Part shown: positions 25,264 through 34,662 of the stretch, one piece after another
Layout of the letters: every line of letters starts with the position of its first letter
Position numbering within the stretch: the first letter of the stretch is position 1
Assembly (NCBI RefSeq): GCF_039522005.1
Contig: NZ_BAAADA010000109.1
Coordinates: forward strand, 1 to 63,039
Length of the DNA stretch: 63,039 nucleotides
Source: Alkalibacterium indicireducens
GTDB taxonomy: Bacteria > Bacillota > Bacilli > Lactobacillales > Carnobacteriaceae_A
Direction: 5' to 3'
Made by a program: the position numbers and the translations under genes
The notes under the pieces: generated by a model
What the model saw: the letters and a program-made list of their open reading frames with translations, nothing else
What the model was told of the DNA's origin: nothing
The model's database searches: none

Positions 25264-26922
25264 GTGGATGCTAAGAGTTTAAAATCAAAAAAGTTTAAAG
25301 AAATGGTGGCCCTGGGTAGAAAACGTCTGGACGAACAGACTGAATATGTCAACTCATTGAATGTATTCCCGGTACCGGATGGTGATACAGGGACAAATAT
25401 GAATTTATCATTTACCAGCGGAACGAATGCTGTTAAAGATTCAACCAGTGACAACATGGGAGACACTGCCCAGGCACTGGCCAAGGGTCTGCTTATGGGT
25501 GCCCGTGGAAATTCCGGTGTTATTCTTTCCCAGCTTTTCAGAGGCTTCTCTAAAGCGATCGAAGGCAAAGAAGAAATCAATGCACAGGAATTAGCTGCAG
25601 CTTTTCAAGGTGGAGTAGACACAGCCTACAACGCAGTGATGAAACCTGTAGAAGGGACAATACTGACAGTTGCAAGACAGTCAGCAAAAGCCGGATCGAA
25701 AAAGGCTGAGGAAACTGACGACGTTATCGAGATAATGGAAACTGTCCTCACTGCTGCTAAAAAATCACTTAAAAAGACTCCTGATCTTCTGCCGGTTCTT
25801 AAAGAAGTAGGCGTGGTTGACAGTGGCGGACAAGGTCTAGTCTATATTTATGAAGGCTTTCTTTCTTCACTGACTGGAGAAGAGCTTGTTGAAGAAGGAC
25901 ATGAACTGGATGAACTGGTTCGTGCAGAACACCATAGAGGCGGCGTGCATGAGCATGTATCAACTGAAGACATCACGTTTGGATACTGTACTGAAATTAT
26001 GGTTCGTATCGGCGAAGGGGAAACAGTTGAGCAGGAATTTGACTACGAAGAGTTCAGAAATTACTTAGATAAACTCGGAGATTCTCTTCTAGTCGTATCA
26101 GATGAAGAAGTCATCAAAGTGCACGTGCATACCGAAAAACCGGGCGAAGTCATGAACTACGGTCAGAAATTCGGCTCACTGATGAAGATCAAAGTCGATA
26201 ATATGCGTGAGCAGCACTCTAAGCTGTCTCATTCTGACGAATCTACTCCGCAGACTACTAAGAAAAAAGATTTTGCTGTTGTAGCTATAGCTCCTGGAGA
26301 AGGGCTTAAAGTCCTGTTTGAAAGTCTGGGTGTTGACTATGTGCTTCAAGGTGGACAGACGATGAATCCAAGTACTGAAGATATCGTCAAAGCCATGGAA
26401 AGCGTACCGGCTGACAACTACATTATTCTGCCTAACAATAAGAATATCTTCATGGCTGCTGAGCAGGCTGCACAAGTCGTCGAAGCAAGTGCAGCTGTCG
26501 TTGAGACACGTACGATTCAGCAAGGGCTGACAGCTATGCTGGGATACAATCCGGCACATGATCTGGAAACAAACAAAGAGACAATGACTGAAGAACTGGA
26601 TCTTGTAAAATCCGGTCAAATCACTTTTGCAGTTAGAGACACCGAAATCAACGGCCTGGCGATCCGCAAGGACGATTTCATGGGTCTGATCGATGGAGAA
26701 ATCAAAGTAACAGAACCTGATATGTTTGATGTAGCGGTAAAGACAATAGAGCTGATGATTGATGAAGACAGCGAGATCGTCACACTGCTTATCGGTGAAG
26801 ATGGAACTGAAGAAGAAGCTGAAAAAATCTCTGAGTATATCAATGATCACTTCCCTGATTTGGAAGTTGAAATTCATGCTGGAGATCAGCCCGTTTATCC
26901 GTATCTGATTTCTGTAGAATAA
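25264..26922 (+). CDS. fakA: Fatty acid kinase subunit A (DAK phosphatase / YloV family)
   Basis: This protein of about 552 residues phosphorylates fatty acids held by DegV-type FakB proteins, making acyl-phosphate for phospholipid synthesis. The N-terminal DhaL-like domain carries NVFPVPDGDTGTNMN with the metal aspartates and ARGNSGVILSQL. A central domain and a C-terminal DegV-like domain follow. I start at GTG 25264 because AAAGGAGG (25245-25252) precedes it; the earlier in-frame GTG at 25240 lies before that site. plsX, which uses acyl-phosphate, lies 2 kb downstream, and a degV gene lies at the window start. Confidence 0.93.
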   Translation: MDAKSLKSKKFKEMVALGRKRLDEQTEYVNSLNVFPVPDGDTGTNMNLSFTSGTNAVKDSTSDNMGDTAQALAKGLLMGARGNSGVILSQLFRGFSKAIEGKEEINAQELAAAFQGGVDTAYNAVMKPVEGTILTVARQSAKAGSKKAEETDDVIEIMETVLTAAKKSLKKTPDLLPVLKEVGVVDSGGQGLVYIYEGFLSSLTGEELVEEGHELDELVRAEHHRGGVHEHVSTEDITFGYCTEIMVRIGEGETVEQEFDYEEFRNYLDKLGDSLLVVSDEEVIKVHVHTEKPGEVMNYGQKFGSLMKIKVDNMREQHSKLSHSDESTPQTTKKKDFAVVAIAPGEGLKVLFESLGVDYVLQGGQTMNPSTEDIVKAMESVPADNYIILPNNKNIFMAAEQAAQVVEASAAVVETRTIQQGLTAMLGYNPAHDLETNKETMTEELDLVKSGQITFAVRDTEINGLAIRKDDFMGLIDGEIKVTEPDMFDVAVKTIELMIDEDSEIVTLLIGEDGTEEEAEKISEYINDHFPDLEVEIHAGDQPVYPYLISVE

Positions 26923-26930
26923 TTATTAAG

Positions 26931-26984
26931 AGGAATAGGAGAAACGACTTGTGATTCTGTTGTTTCCTCTATTCCTGTTTTTTT
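26931..26984 (+). terminator. Terminator after fakA
   Basis: AGGAATAG (26931-26938) pairs with CTATTCCT (26969-26976), extended by GAAAC/GTTTC, followed after one base by seven Ts. Confidence 0.88.
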
Positions 26985-27000
26985 AGAAAGGAGAGAGTTT

Positions 27001-29043
27001 GTGAATCAGTCTATTCAAGACCCGGTATCAGTACTCTCAGGCGTTGGAGAAAAAAGAGTCGATGCTCTGAACGATTTGGGGATTTACACCATTTACGATC
27101 TTCTGACCCATTATCCCTTTCGCTATGAAGACCTGACTGTGAGAGCTATCGATGAAATTGAAGATAACGAAAAAGTGGTGCTGGAAGGCATTGCACTGTC
27201 AGATGGTGTATTAAGTCACTTCGGGAGAAGAAAGAATCGACTGACTTTCCGTATCAACTGCGATCATGTGATAGTTAGCGTGACTTTCTTTAATCAGCCT
27301 TTCCTTCAGAAACAGGTACAGGCCGGTAACCTTTTAAAGATATACGGGCGCTGGGATATCAATAGAAAACAGCTTAACGGCATAAAAATCCTTTCTACAG
27401 GAAATGAGAATCAGAATACCGAGGCCATTTACCATACTACGAAAAAAATCAGACAGTCTACTTTTCTCAAACTGATAAAACAAGCATGGGACATTTATCA
27501 TCCTTTTATAGAGGATAATATACCACTGACTCTACTGGAAGAGTATCAGCTGTCGAGCATGAAAGAGACGATATTCAATATGCATTTTCCGGAAAGTGAT
27601 GAGCAGCTTGAAAAGGCCCGGTACTCAGTTGTATTCAGAGAGTTTTTTTACTATCAGATGAAACTGATCTGGCGCAAGAAACAGCTGAAGAACAGCCAGT
27701 TTGGTAATCGTATCGAATATAATGTTGATAGACTGAAGTCATTTTTCAGGAGTCTGCCATACGAACTGACGGAGGCTCAGAAAAGAGTAGTCAATGAAGT
27801 CTGTAAAGATCTTCTGTCTTCCCGCCAGATGTTCAGACTGGTGCAGGGGGACGTTGGGAGCGGAAAGACAGTGGTAGCCGCTGCAGCGATATTAGCTGCC
27901 CAAACAGATGGCAGGCAGACGGCATTCATGGCACCTACTGAAATTCTTGCCGCTCAGCACAAAGAGTCTCTTGATGAGATGTTCCTTGATATAGACATTA
28001 CAGTTGCTCTGCTGACGGGATCTACTCGTAAGAAAGAAAGAGATGCCATCCTTGAAGGTCTGGAAAATGGATCGATTGATTGTGTCGTTGGAACCCATGC
28101 TTTGATACAGGAAGGGGTCAATTACAAGTCTCTCGCTCTCGTCATCACTGATGAGCAGCATCGGTTCGGAGTGAACCAGAGAAAAGCTTTGAGAGAAAAG
28201 GGCTATCACCCCGACGTACTCTTCATGACGGCCACCCCTATACCTAGAACGTTATCGATTACGGCATATGGAGAGATGGATGTATCGATCATCGATGAAA
28301 TGCCAAAGGGAAGGAAACCGATATCCACTTACTGGATCCGTCCGGCTCATTTTGACAGACTGATTGGATTTGTACAGAAAGAGTTGAGTAAAGGCCACCA
28401 GGTTTATGTCATCAGCCCGCTGATTGAAGAGTCGGAAACCATGGATCTTGAAAACGTAACTGCGCTGCAGGCCACCTACCAGGAAGCTCTAGGAAGTCAG
28501 GCATCAGTCGGGCTGCTTCATGGTAAAATGACACCTTCAGAAAAAGAAGAAGTTATGACAGCATTTCAGGCAAACGAACTGAATGTGCTCGTCTCGACAA
28601 CAGTCATCGAAGTAGGCGTAAATGTCCCGAACGCTACATTAATGGTCATTCACGACGCAGACCGGTTCGGCCTGGCTCAGCTGCATCAGCTGAGAGGCAG
28701 AGTAGGGCGTGGAGCAGATGAATCTTACTGTGTTCTGATCGCTGATCCCAAAGGAGAAAAAGGAGCAGAGCGAATGAAAATCGTCACCGAAACGAGTGAC
28801 GGCTTTGTCCTCAGTGAGAAGGATCTGGAAATGCGTGGGTCCGGAGATATGTTCGGGTTGAAGCAGTCGGGGATGCCTGAATTCAAACTTGCTGATATCA
28901 ATGAAGATGCAGTAATTTTAGAAGACGCTCGTAAGCAGGCTATACTTCTACTGAATTCAGAACAGTTTTATCAGGAAGAAGCGTATGCTGGACTCAGAAA
29001 TGAGATAGGAATCATCCTCGATCAGCAGCCGATCCTTGACTAA
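27001..29043 (+). CDS. recG: ATP-dependent DNA helicase RecG
   Basis: This 680-residue helicase remodels stalled forks and branched DNA. The N-terminal wedge (OB) domain precedes superfamily 2 motifs: Walker A QGDVGSGKT, DEQHRFG (DExH box), TATPIPRT and QLRGRVGRG. The C-terminal part ends in the usual GMPEFKLADI region. Start is GTG with AAAGGAGAGAG upstream. sdaAB, found before recG in B. subtilis, is missing. Confidence 0.97.
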   Translation: MNQSIQDPVSVLSGVGEKRVDALNDLGIYTIYDLLTHYPFRYEDLTVRAIDEIEDNEKVVLEGIALSDGVLSHFGRRKNRLTFRINCDHVIVSVTFFNQPFLQKQVQAGNLLKIYGRWDINRKQLNGIKILSTGNENQNTEAIYHTTKKIRQSTFLKLIKQAWDIYHPFIEDNIPLTLLEEYQLSSMKETIFNMHFPESDEQLEKARYSVVFREFFYYQMKLIWRKKQLKNSQFGNRIEYNVDRLKSFFRSLPYELTEAQKRVVNEVCKDLLSSRQMFRLVQGDVGSGKTVVAAAAILAAQTDGRQTAFMAPTEILAAQHKESLDEMFLDIDITVALLTGSTRKKERDAILEGLENGSIDCVVGTHALIQEGVNYKSLALVITDEQHRFGVNQRKALREKGYHPDVLFMTATPIPRTLSITAYGEMDVSIIDEMPKGRKPISTYWIRPAHFDRLIGFVQKELSKGHQVYVISPLIEESETMDLENVTALQATYQEALGSQASVGLLHGKMTPSEKEEVMTAFQANELNVLVSTTVIEVGVNVPNATLMVIHDADRFGLAQLHQLRGRVGRGADESYCVLIADPKGEKGAERMKIVTETSDGFVLSEKDLEMRGSGDMFGLKQSGMPEFKLADINEDAVILEDARKQAILLLNSEQFYQEEAYAGLRNEIGIILDQQPILD

Positions 29044-29071
29044 CATTAGAAAGTAACAGGAGGAAATTAAA

Positions 29072-30070
29072 GTGAGAATTGCTGTAGATGCTATGGGCGG
29101 AGATAACGCCCCTAAAGAAATCGTTAAAGGTTGTTTAAGGGCAGCCAGAGAATTTTCAGACGTGACACTTGTCTTATATGGGAAGGAAGAAGCCATCAGA
29201 AATGAATTGAGCGAAGATCTTCCTAACATCGAGATCGTTCACTCTGAAGAAGTGGTCAAAAGTGATGACGATCCAGTCAGATCAATTCGAAGAAAAAAAG
29301 AATCATCGATGGTCAAAGCTGCTTACTCTGTAAAAAATGGTGAAAACCATGCCTTGTTCTCTGCAGGGAACACCGGCGCGCTTCTTGCTGCAGGAACATT
29401 GATTATTGGTCGTATGAAAGGGATCGATCGTCCCGGACTTCTGGCGACATTTCCTGCATTATCAGATAAACGCGCAGTTTTCAATATGATCGATGTAGGG
29501 GCAAATGCAGATTCGAAACCCCTGAATATCAATCAGTATGCCACTTTAGGGACCTATTACTCAAAGCATGTCCACGGCATAGTTAAGCCGACTGTTGGGC
29601 TGCTGAATAACGGAACAGAAGAAAACAAAGGAAATGACCTGTCCAAATCATCGTATGCCTTATTAAAAGAGAACGATGCAATCAATTTTATCGGTAATGT
29701 AGAAGCAAGAGACCTTTTGGATGGAGTTGCTGATGTCGTTGTTACTGATGGATTTACAGGGAATGCGGTGCTTAAAACAATTGAAGGGACCGCGATCTCT
29801 CTGATGAGCGTCATTAAGGGTGCGATCATGGACAACGGGATCAAAGCCAAACTTGGCGGGCTGATGCTTAAAGACAGTCTTAAAGAAGTGAAAGATCTGC
29901 TAGATTATTCCAAGTATGGAGGAGCAGTCCTGTTTGGTCTTAAAGCACCGGTTATAAAGACGCATGGATCAGCAACAGAAGAGCCCGTTTATCATACGAT
30001 CAGACAGATAAGAGAAATGCTCGAATCTAGTCTCCTCGAAGATCTAATCAGGCATTTCGAAAATCAGTAA
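29072..30070 (+). CDS. plsX: Acyl-ACP:phosphate acyltransferase PlsX
   Basis: This 332-residue enzyme makes acyl-phosphate from acyl-ACP for phosphatidic acid synthesis. AVDAMGGDNAP at the start and the FSAGNTGALLAAG and VTDGFTGNAVLK motifs are intact. Start is GTG with CAGGAGGAAATTAAA upstream. The fapR regulator that often precedes it, and fabD-fabG that often follow, are absent; acpP comes next. Confidence 0.96.
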   Translation: MRIAVDAMGGDNAPKEIVKGCLRAAREFSDVTLVLYGKEEAIRNELSEDLPNIEIVHSEEVVKSDDDPVRSIRRKKESSMVKAAYSVKNGENHALFSAGNTGALLAAGTLIIGRMKGIDRPGLLATFPALSDKRAVFNMIDVGANADSKPLNINQYATLGTYYSKHVHGIVKPTVGLLNNGTEENKGNDLSKSSYALLKENDAINFIGNVEARDLLDGVADVVVTDGFTGNAVLKTIEGTAISLMSVIKGAIMDNGIKAKLGGLMLKDSLKEVKDLLDYSKYGGAVLFGLKAPVIKTHGSATEEPVYHTIRQIREMLESSLLEDLIRHFENQ

Positions 30071-30238
30071 GTACAGGCTCATCTGTAATATATGACGTTT
30101 TTTTGTAATTCTTTTTAAATATATGGAAATTACAATGAGGATGTTATACAATTATCCTTATGAATCAAATGATATTTTAATAATAGATTAATAGAAATAA
30201 TAGAATCTGATCAATTATCAGTGAGGGAGTAGAGTAGA

Positions 30239-30478
30239 ATGAGTGAACAGGAAGTATTTGATAAAGTTAAAAACATTATTGTTGAGCGTTTAGGTGTAGA
30301 TGAAGAAAAAATTACACGCGACACTACTTTTAAAGATGATCTGGGAGCAGACTCCCTGGATATAGTGGAACTGGTCATGGAAATGGAAGACACATTTGGT
30401 AAAGAAATATCAGATGAAGACGCTGAACAGATCACAACTGTCGGAAAAGCAGTCGATTACATCAAGAGTAACGCATAG
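30239..30478 (+). CDS. acpP: Acyl carrier protein
   Basis: This 79-residue acidic protein carries fatty acyl chains. Ser39 in GADSLD is the phosphopantetheine site. GAGGGAG precedes the ATG. It is next to plsX, but a 168-base AT-rich gap with no strong terminator lies between, so it may have its own promoter. Confidence 0.97.
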   Translation: MSEQEVFDKVKNIIVERLGVDEEKITRDTTFKDDLGADSLDIVELVMEMEDTFGKEISDEDAEQITTVGKAVDYIKSNA

Positions 30479-30578
30479 TTTATTTTGAACAAAATATGAC
30501 TCCTTGAGTTTGATTAGAATAAAGTTAGAAAAAAAGCTTGAAAATTTAACTTATTGTTATAAAATTAAAAAAAGAGTA

Positions 30579-30607
30579 TTGATGTTATAATAAATCAGGT
30601 GTATAAT
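30579..30607 (+). promoter_or_regulatory. Promoter of the opp operon
   Basis: TTGATG (30579-30584) is followed after 17 bases by a perfect TATAAT (30602-30607), 94 bases before the oppD start. The rest of the 222-base gap after acpP is AT-rich and shows no gene. Confidence 0.7.
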
Positions 30608-30700
30608 TCGATTTATATTATTAAGCTTTTAATGAAAATCAAATGAAAGTTTAATAATCTTCTCTGACTTACAGGGAAGTAGAGTATAGGAGGTTAAGTA

Positions 30701-31705
30701 GTGGCCGTCGAACGAAGTTTGTTAGAGGTTAACAACTTAGAAACAGGATTCAGATTTGGAGATGTTTACCACAACGCTGTAGATGGCGTGTCATTGACGC
30801 TGAAGAAAAATGAGATACTTGCAATAGTCGGTGAGTCCGGCTGCGGGAAATCTACTTTGGCTACATCGATCATGGGACTTCACGATCATAAGAACACCCA
30901 AATTAAAGGAGAAGTATTATATAAAGATTTAAACCTTCTCGACTTGAATGAAAAGTTGTATAACCGAATTAGAGGTAATGACATAGGTATGATTTTTCAG
31001 GATCCATTGGGGTCTCTAAATCCACTTATGACTATTTTTAATCAAATATCAGAATCACTTGAATACCATTCTGATTTAAATGAACAGCAGCGTAAAGACC
31101 GAGTGCTTGAACTGCTGAACCAGGTTGGGATCCCCCGCCCTGAACAGATAATGAAAGCTTATCCGCATGAGTTGTCAGGTGGAATGAGACAGAGGGTCGT
31201 CATTGCGATCGCACTGGCCAACAAGCCGCCTATCATCATTGCAGATGAACCGACTACCGCATTGGATGTTACCATTCAGGCTCAGATTCTTGACCTGATG
31301 AATGACATACAGGACGAAACAGGTTCAGGAATTATCCTGATCACTCACGACCTGGGCGTTGTAGCAGAAACAGCGGATAGAGTAGCTGTCATGTATGCAG
31401 GACAAATTGTGGAAGAAGCACCGGTTGAAGAACTGTTTGCCAATCCCAAGCACCCATACACACGTTCTTTACTTAACTCCATTCCTCATGAACTGGAAAG
31501 TGATGATGATGAGCTTCATGTTATACATGGAACTGTTCCTTCTCTTCAGAAACTGCCAAGAAAAGGGTGCCGTTTTGCTCCGCGTATTCCATGGATTCCT
31601 GAAAGTGCACATGAAGAAAATCCAGTTCTGCATGAAGTGAGTCCAAACCACAAAGTGAGATGTACATGCTGGAAGCATTTCCACTTTGAAGGGGAGGAAA
31701 AATAA
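30701..31705 (+). CDS. oppD: Oligopeptide ABC transporter ATP-binding protein OppD
   Basis: This 334-residue ATPase powers peptide import. Walker A GESGCGKST, signature LSGGMRQR and Walker B IIIADEPTTALD are intact. A C-terminal oligopeptide-type extension includes GCRFAPRIPW and a late CTCW cysteine pair. Start is GTG with AGGAGG upstream. It begins an oppDFBCA operon and overlaps none of its neighbours; oppF follows after 2 bases. Confidence 0.96.
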   Translation: MAVERSLLEVNNLETGFRFGDVYHNAVDGVSLTLKKNEILAIVGESGCGKSTLATSIMGLHDHKNTQIKGEVLYKDLNLLDLNEKLYNRIRGNDIGMIFQDPLGSLNPLMTIFNQISESLEYHSDLNEQQRKDRVLELLNQVGIPRPEQIMKAYPHELSGGMRQRVVIAIALANKPPIIIADEPTTALDVTIQAQILDLMNDIQDETGSGIILITHDLGVVAETADRVAVMYAGQIVEEAPVEELFANPKHPYTRSLLNSIPHELESDDDELHVIHGTVPSLQKLPRKGCRFAPRIPWIPESAHEENPVLHEVSPNHKVRCTCWKHFHFEGEEK

Positions 31706-31707
31706 TA

Positions 31708-32700
31708 ATGGGATTTATTGAAGTTAAAGATTTAAAAGTACATTATCCGATCCGAGGCGGCGTGCTGAACACGATTCAGAGCTATGTAAAAGCCGTCGAT
31801 GGTGTCAACCTGACGATTGAAGGCGGGAAGACATACGGTCTGGTTGGAGAATCAGGATCAGGAAAGACGACGATCGGAAAGACGATCATTGGTCTTGAGA
31901 AAGCGACTTCAGGACAGATCATGTATGAGGGACAGAATGTAACTAATAAAGCTAGAAGCCGCAAAGAAAAATATGCAGCGTATAACAAAGACGTTCAGAT
32001 GATTTTCCAGGATGCAACATCATCCATGAATCCGAAGAAGCGTATTCTAGATGTTATTGCAGAACCTATGCGTAATTACTTTGATTATACTCCAGATGAA
32101 ATCAAGCGTAGAGTTGTGGATCTACTTGAGATCGTTGGGATGAATGCAGAGGCTATGTACAAATACCCTCATGAATTCTCCGGTGGACAGAGACAGAGAA
32201 TAGGTGTTGCCCGTGCCGTTGCCAGTGATCCGAAACTGATCATTGCTGATGAACCTACATCTGCTTTGGACCTTTCCGTCCAGGCTCAGGTTCTTAACTT
32301 TATGAGACGTATTCAGAAAGAGTATAACTTAAGTTACCTTTTCATTTCACATGACCTTGGTGTGGTTCAGCACATGTCAGACGACATTGCGATCATGCAC
32401 AGAGGACGTTTCGTTGAACAAGGGTCAAAAAAGGAAATCTACAGCAACCCGCAGCATATTTACACTAAACGTCTCCTGTCAGCGATTCCAGATATGGATC
32501 CGACTACCAGAGCTGCTCATAAAGTTGAAAGACAGCGCGTAGAAGCCGAGTACGATGCACAGGAAACAGAATACTATGATCCTGACGGGCGAGTATATGA
32601 TCTGCAGGAATTCAAAAAAGATCACCTTGTTGCTCTTCAGCCGGAAGCACCTAATGCTTCTCTGCAAAATGAGAAAGTGAAAACAGGAGGGGAACGTTAG
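31708..32700 (+). CDS. oppF: Oligopeptide ABC transporter ATP-binding protein OppF
   Basis: This 330-residue second ATPase forms a heterodimer with OppD. Walker A GESGSGKTT, signature FSGGQRQR and Walker B LIIADEPTSALD are intact. Its C-terminus is longer and less conserved than the core. oppB follows after 2 bases with GGAGGGG upstream, so subunits are made in step. Confidence 0.96.
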   Translation: MGFIEVKDLKVHYPIRGGVLNTIQSYVKAVDGVNLTIEGGKTYGLVGESGSGKTTIGKTIIGLEKATSGQIMYEGQNVTNKARSRKEKYAAYNKDVQMIFQDATSSMNPKKRILDVIAEPMRNYFDYTPDEIKRRVVDLLEIVGMNAEAMYKYPHEFSGGQRQRIGVARAVASDPKLIIADEPTSALDLSVQAQVLNFMRRIQKEYNLSYLFISHDLGVVQHMSDDIAIMHRGRFVEQGSKKEIYSNPQHIYTKRLLSAIPDMDPTTRAAHKVERQRVEAEYDAQETEYYDPDGRVYDLQEFKKDHLVALQPEAPNASLQNEKVKTGGER

Positions 32701-32702
32701 AC

Positions 32703-33662
32703 ATGTGGAAGACGATTTTTAGACGAATACTTTTAATGATTCCTCAAATTATTATTTTAAGTATCCTGATTTTTATTATTGCTGATTTCATGCCTGGAGA
32801 CCCATTCCGAGGACTGGTCGATCCTAACTTGGACCCGGCTCATCTTGAGGCTCAGCGTGAAGCGTTTGGATTAAACGATCCTCTGCCTGTCAGATATGTC
32901 AGATGGGTTGGAGATGCTCTTCAAGGTGATTTCGGACGAAGTTTCACCTATCAGCAGCCAGTGGTGGCTGTAATAGGTGCAAGACTAGGAAATACTGTAA
33001 GGCTGTCCTTGTTATCAGTTATTCTGACGTATCTTATCGGTCTGCCTTTGGGAATACTGGCTGGAAGATATAATGAGTCTGTACTGGATAAAACAGTACT
33101 GGTCTATAACTTTGTCAGTTTCGCCGTTCCGATATTCGTATTGGCCCTGCTGATGGTCTGGATATTCGGGTACAACCTTAACTGGTTCCCATCCAGAGGG
33201 TCGGTCAGCATCAATGCTAGTACCCCTTGGGAAGTTTGGACAAGTCGATTATATCACTTGATACTTCCGTCTATTACAACCGCGATTTTAGGTACCACGT
33301 CTATTATTCAGTATCTAAGAAGTGAAATAATTGATGCCAAAGTATCAGACTATGTGAAGACAGCACGATCTAAAGGTGTGCCAATATCCAAGGTCTATAC
33401 TAAACACATCTTCAGAAATGCATCACTTCCAATCGCATCAGGATTTGGATTTACGATTGTAAGTCTATTTACCGGATCAATCTTTATCGAACAGATCTTT
33501 AATTTCCGCGGTATGGGATATTTATTCCTCCAGTCAATCAACACGCGAGATTACAGTGTCATTTTTGTCCTTGTGTTGTTCTACGGATTCTTAGGGTTGA
33601 TAGGGACATTACTTTCAGATTTGATCTTGATGGCTGTAGATCCACGTATTAGAATTGATTAG
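32703..33662 (+). CDS. oppB: Oligopeptide ABC transporter permease OppB
   Basis: This 319-residue permease has about six membrane helices and an N-terminal region typical of OppB (KTIFRRILLMIPQIIILSIL). The EAA-type cytoplasmic loop lies around VKTARSKGVPISKVYTKH. It pairs with OppC to form the import channel. Confidence 0.95.
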   Translation: MWKTIFRRILLMIPQIIILSILIFIIADFMPGDPFRGLVDPNLDPAHLEAQREAFGLNDPLPVRYVRWVGDALQGDFGRSFTYQQPVVAVIGARLGNTVRLSLLSVILTYLIGLPLGILAGRYNESVLDKTVLVYNFVSFAVPIFVLALLMVWIFGYNLNWFPSRGSVSINASTPWEVWTSRLYHLILPSITTAILGTTSIIQYLRSEIIDAKVSDYVKTARSKGVPISKVYTKHIFRNASLPIASGFGFTIVSLFTGSIFIEQIFNFRGMGYLFLQSINTRDYSVIFVLVLFYGFLGLIGTLLSDLILMAVDPRIRID

Positions 33663-33696
33663 ATTATTTTCAACTGGAAAGGAATGAATAAATCTT

Positions 33697-34644
33697 ATGG
33701 CTACAAACCAAGACGCGGAAGCAGCAGTCCTTTCGGATGATATGGCCGCTTCTTCCCCACCAATGGGTATGAAAGTAATTGTTCGCGAATTTATGAGAGA
33801 TAAGCTGGCCCTGGCTTCTCTAATATTGCTGGTTGGACTTCTGGTCACCATATTCATCTGGTCTTTCCTTATTGATCAGGACCAGGTTACCAACGTCAGC
33901 TTGTGGGATTCGTACTTGAGACCTATGTCTTTCAGTGAAGATCCGGCAAGAGAAGGCATGCGCTTTATACTCGGAACAGATTCAGCGGGAAGAGATATTT
34001 TTGGTCTTCTGCTAATAGGAGCAAGAAATTCACTGCTTCTTGGATGGTCAGTGACTGTTGTCACCAGTATTATTGGTATTGTTATCGGAATTCTTGCCGC
34101 ATATTATGCCGGACTTATCGATAACATCATCATGCGGATCATAGACTTCATCATGATTTTGCCTCAGCTAATGATCATTATCATCTTTATTACGATTGTT
34201 CCGACTTATAATGTATTTACATTTGCATTGATACTTATAGTTTTCAACTGGCATGGCCAGGCAAGGTTTATCAGGGGACGTGCACTGACAGTCGGACGAC
34301 TGGATTTTATCAGTGCATCGAAGACAATGGGAACACCGTCACTCGTGATCATGCTTCGTGAAATGATGCCTAACATCAGTTCACTGATCATCGTCAACCT
34401 GACACTGAACTTTGCAGGAAGTATCGGCTTAGAAACAGGGTTATCCTACTTAGGATTCGGGCTTCCGCCTGGAACACCAAGTTTAGGAACCTTAGTTGCT
34501 CATGCCACCAATCCAGATATTCTGGAGAATAGAGCTTGGGTTTGGTTACCGGCTTCAACACTCATCCTAGTGTTGGTGCTATGTATAAACTACGTCGGTC
34601 GTGCGCTCCAACGTGCTGCAGACGCTAAACAAAGATTAGGATAA
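33697..34644 (+). CDS. oppC: Oligopeptide ABC transporter permease OppC
   Basis: This 315-residue permease has an N-terminal cytosolic leader, about six membrane helices and an FILGTDSAGRDIFGL motif typical of OppC after the first helix. The coupling loop is ISASKTMGTPSLVI. The ribosome binding site GAAAGGA is rather far (about 13 bases) from the ATG, but the frame has no better start. oppA follows after 18 bases. Confidence 0.95.
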   Translation: MATNQDAEAAVLSDDMAASSPPMGMKVIVREFMRDKLALASLILLVGLLVTIFIWSFLIDQDQVTNVSLWDSYLRPMSFSEDPAREGMRFILGTDSAGRDIFGLLLIGARNSLLLGWSVTVVTSIIGIVIGILAAYYAGLIDNIIMRIIDFIMILPQLMIIIIFITIVPTYNVFTFALILIVFNWHGQARFIRGRALTVGRLDFISASKTMGTPSLVIMLREMMPNISSLIIVNLTLNFAGSIGLETGLSYLGFGLPPGTPSLGTLVAHATNPDILENRAWVWLPASTLILVLVLCINYVGRALQRAADAKQRLG

Positions 34645-34662
34645 GAGAAGGGGAGAAAAAAT

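Noticed and set aside
26176..26877. A 233-residue open frame on the minus strand inside fakA
   Set aside because: It is antisense to fakA, with low-complexity Phe, Ser and Cys-rich content and no start signal.
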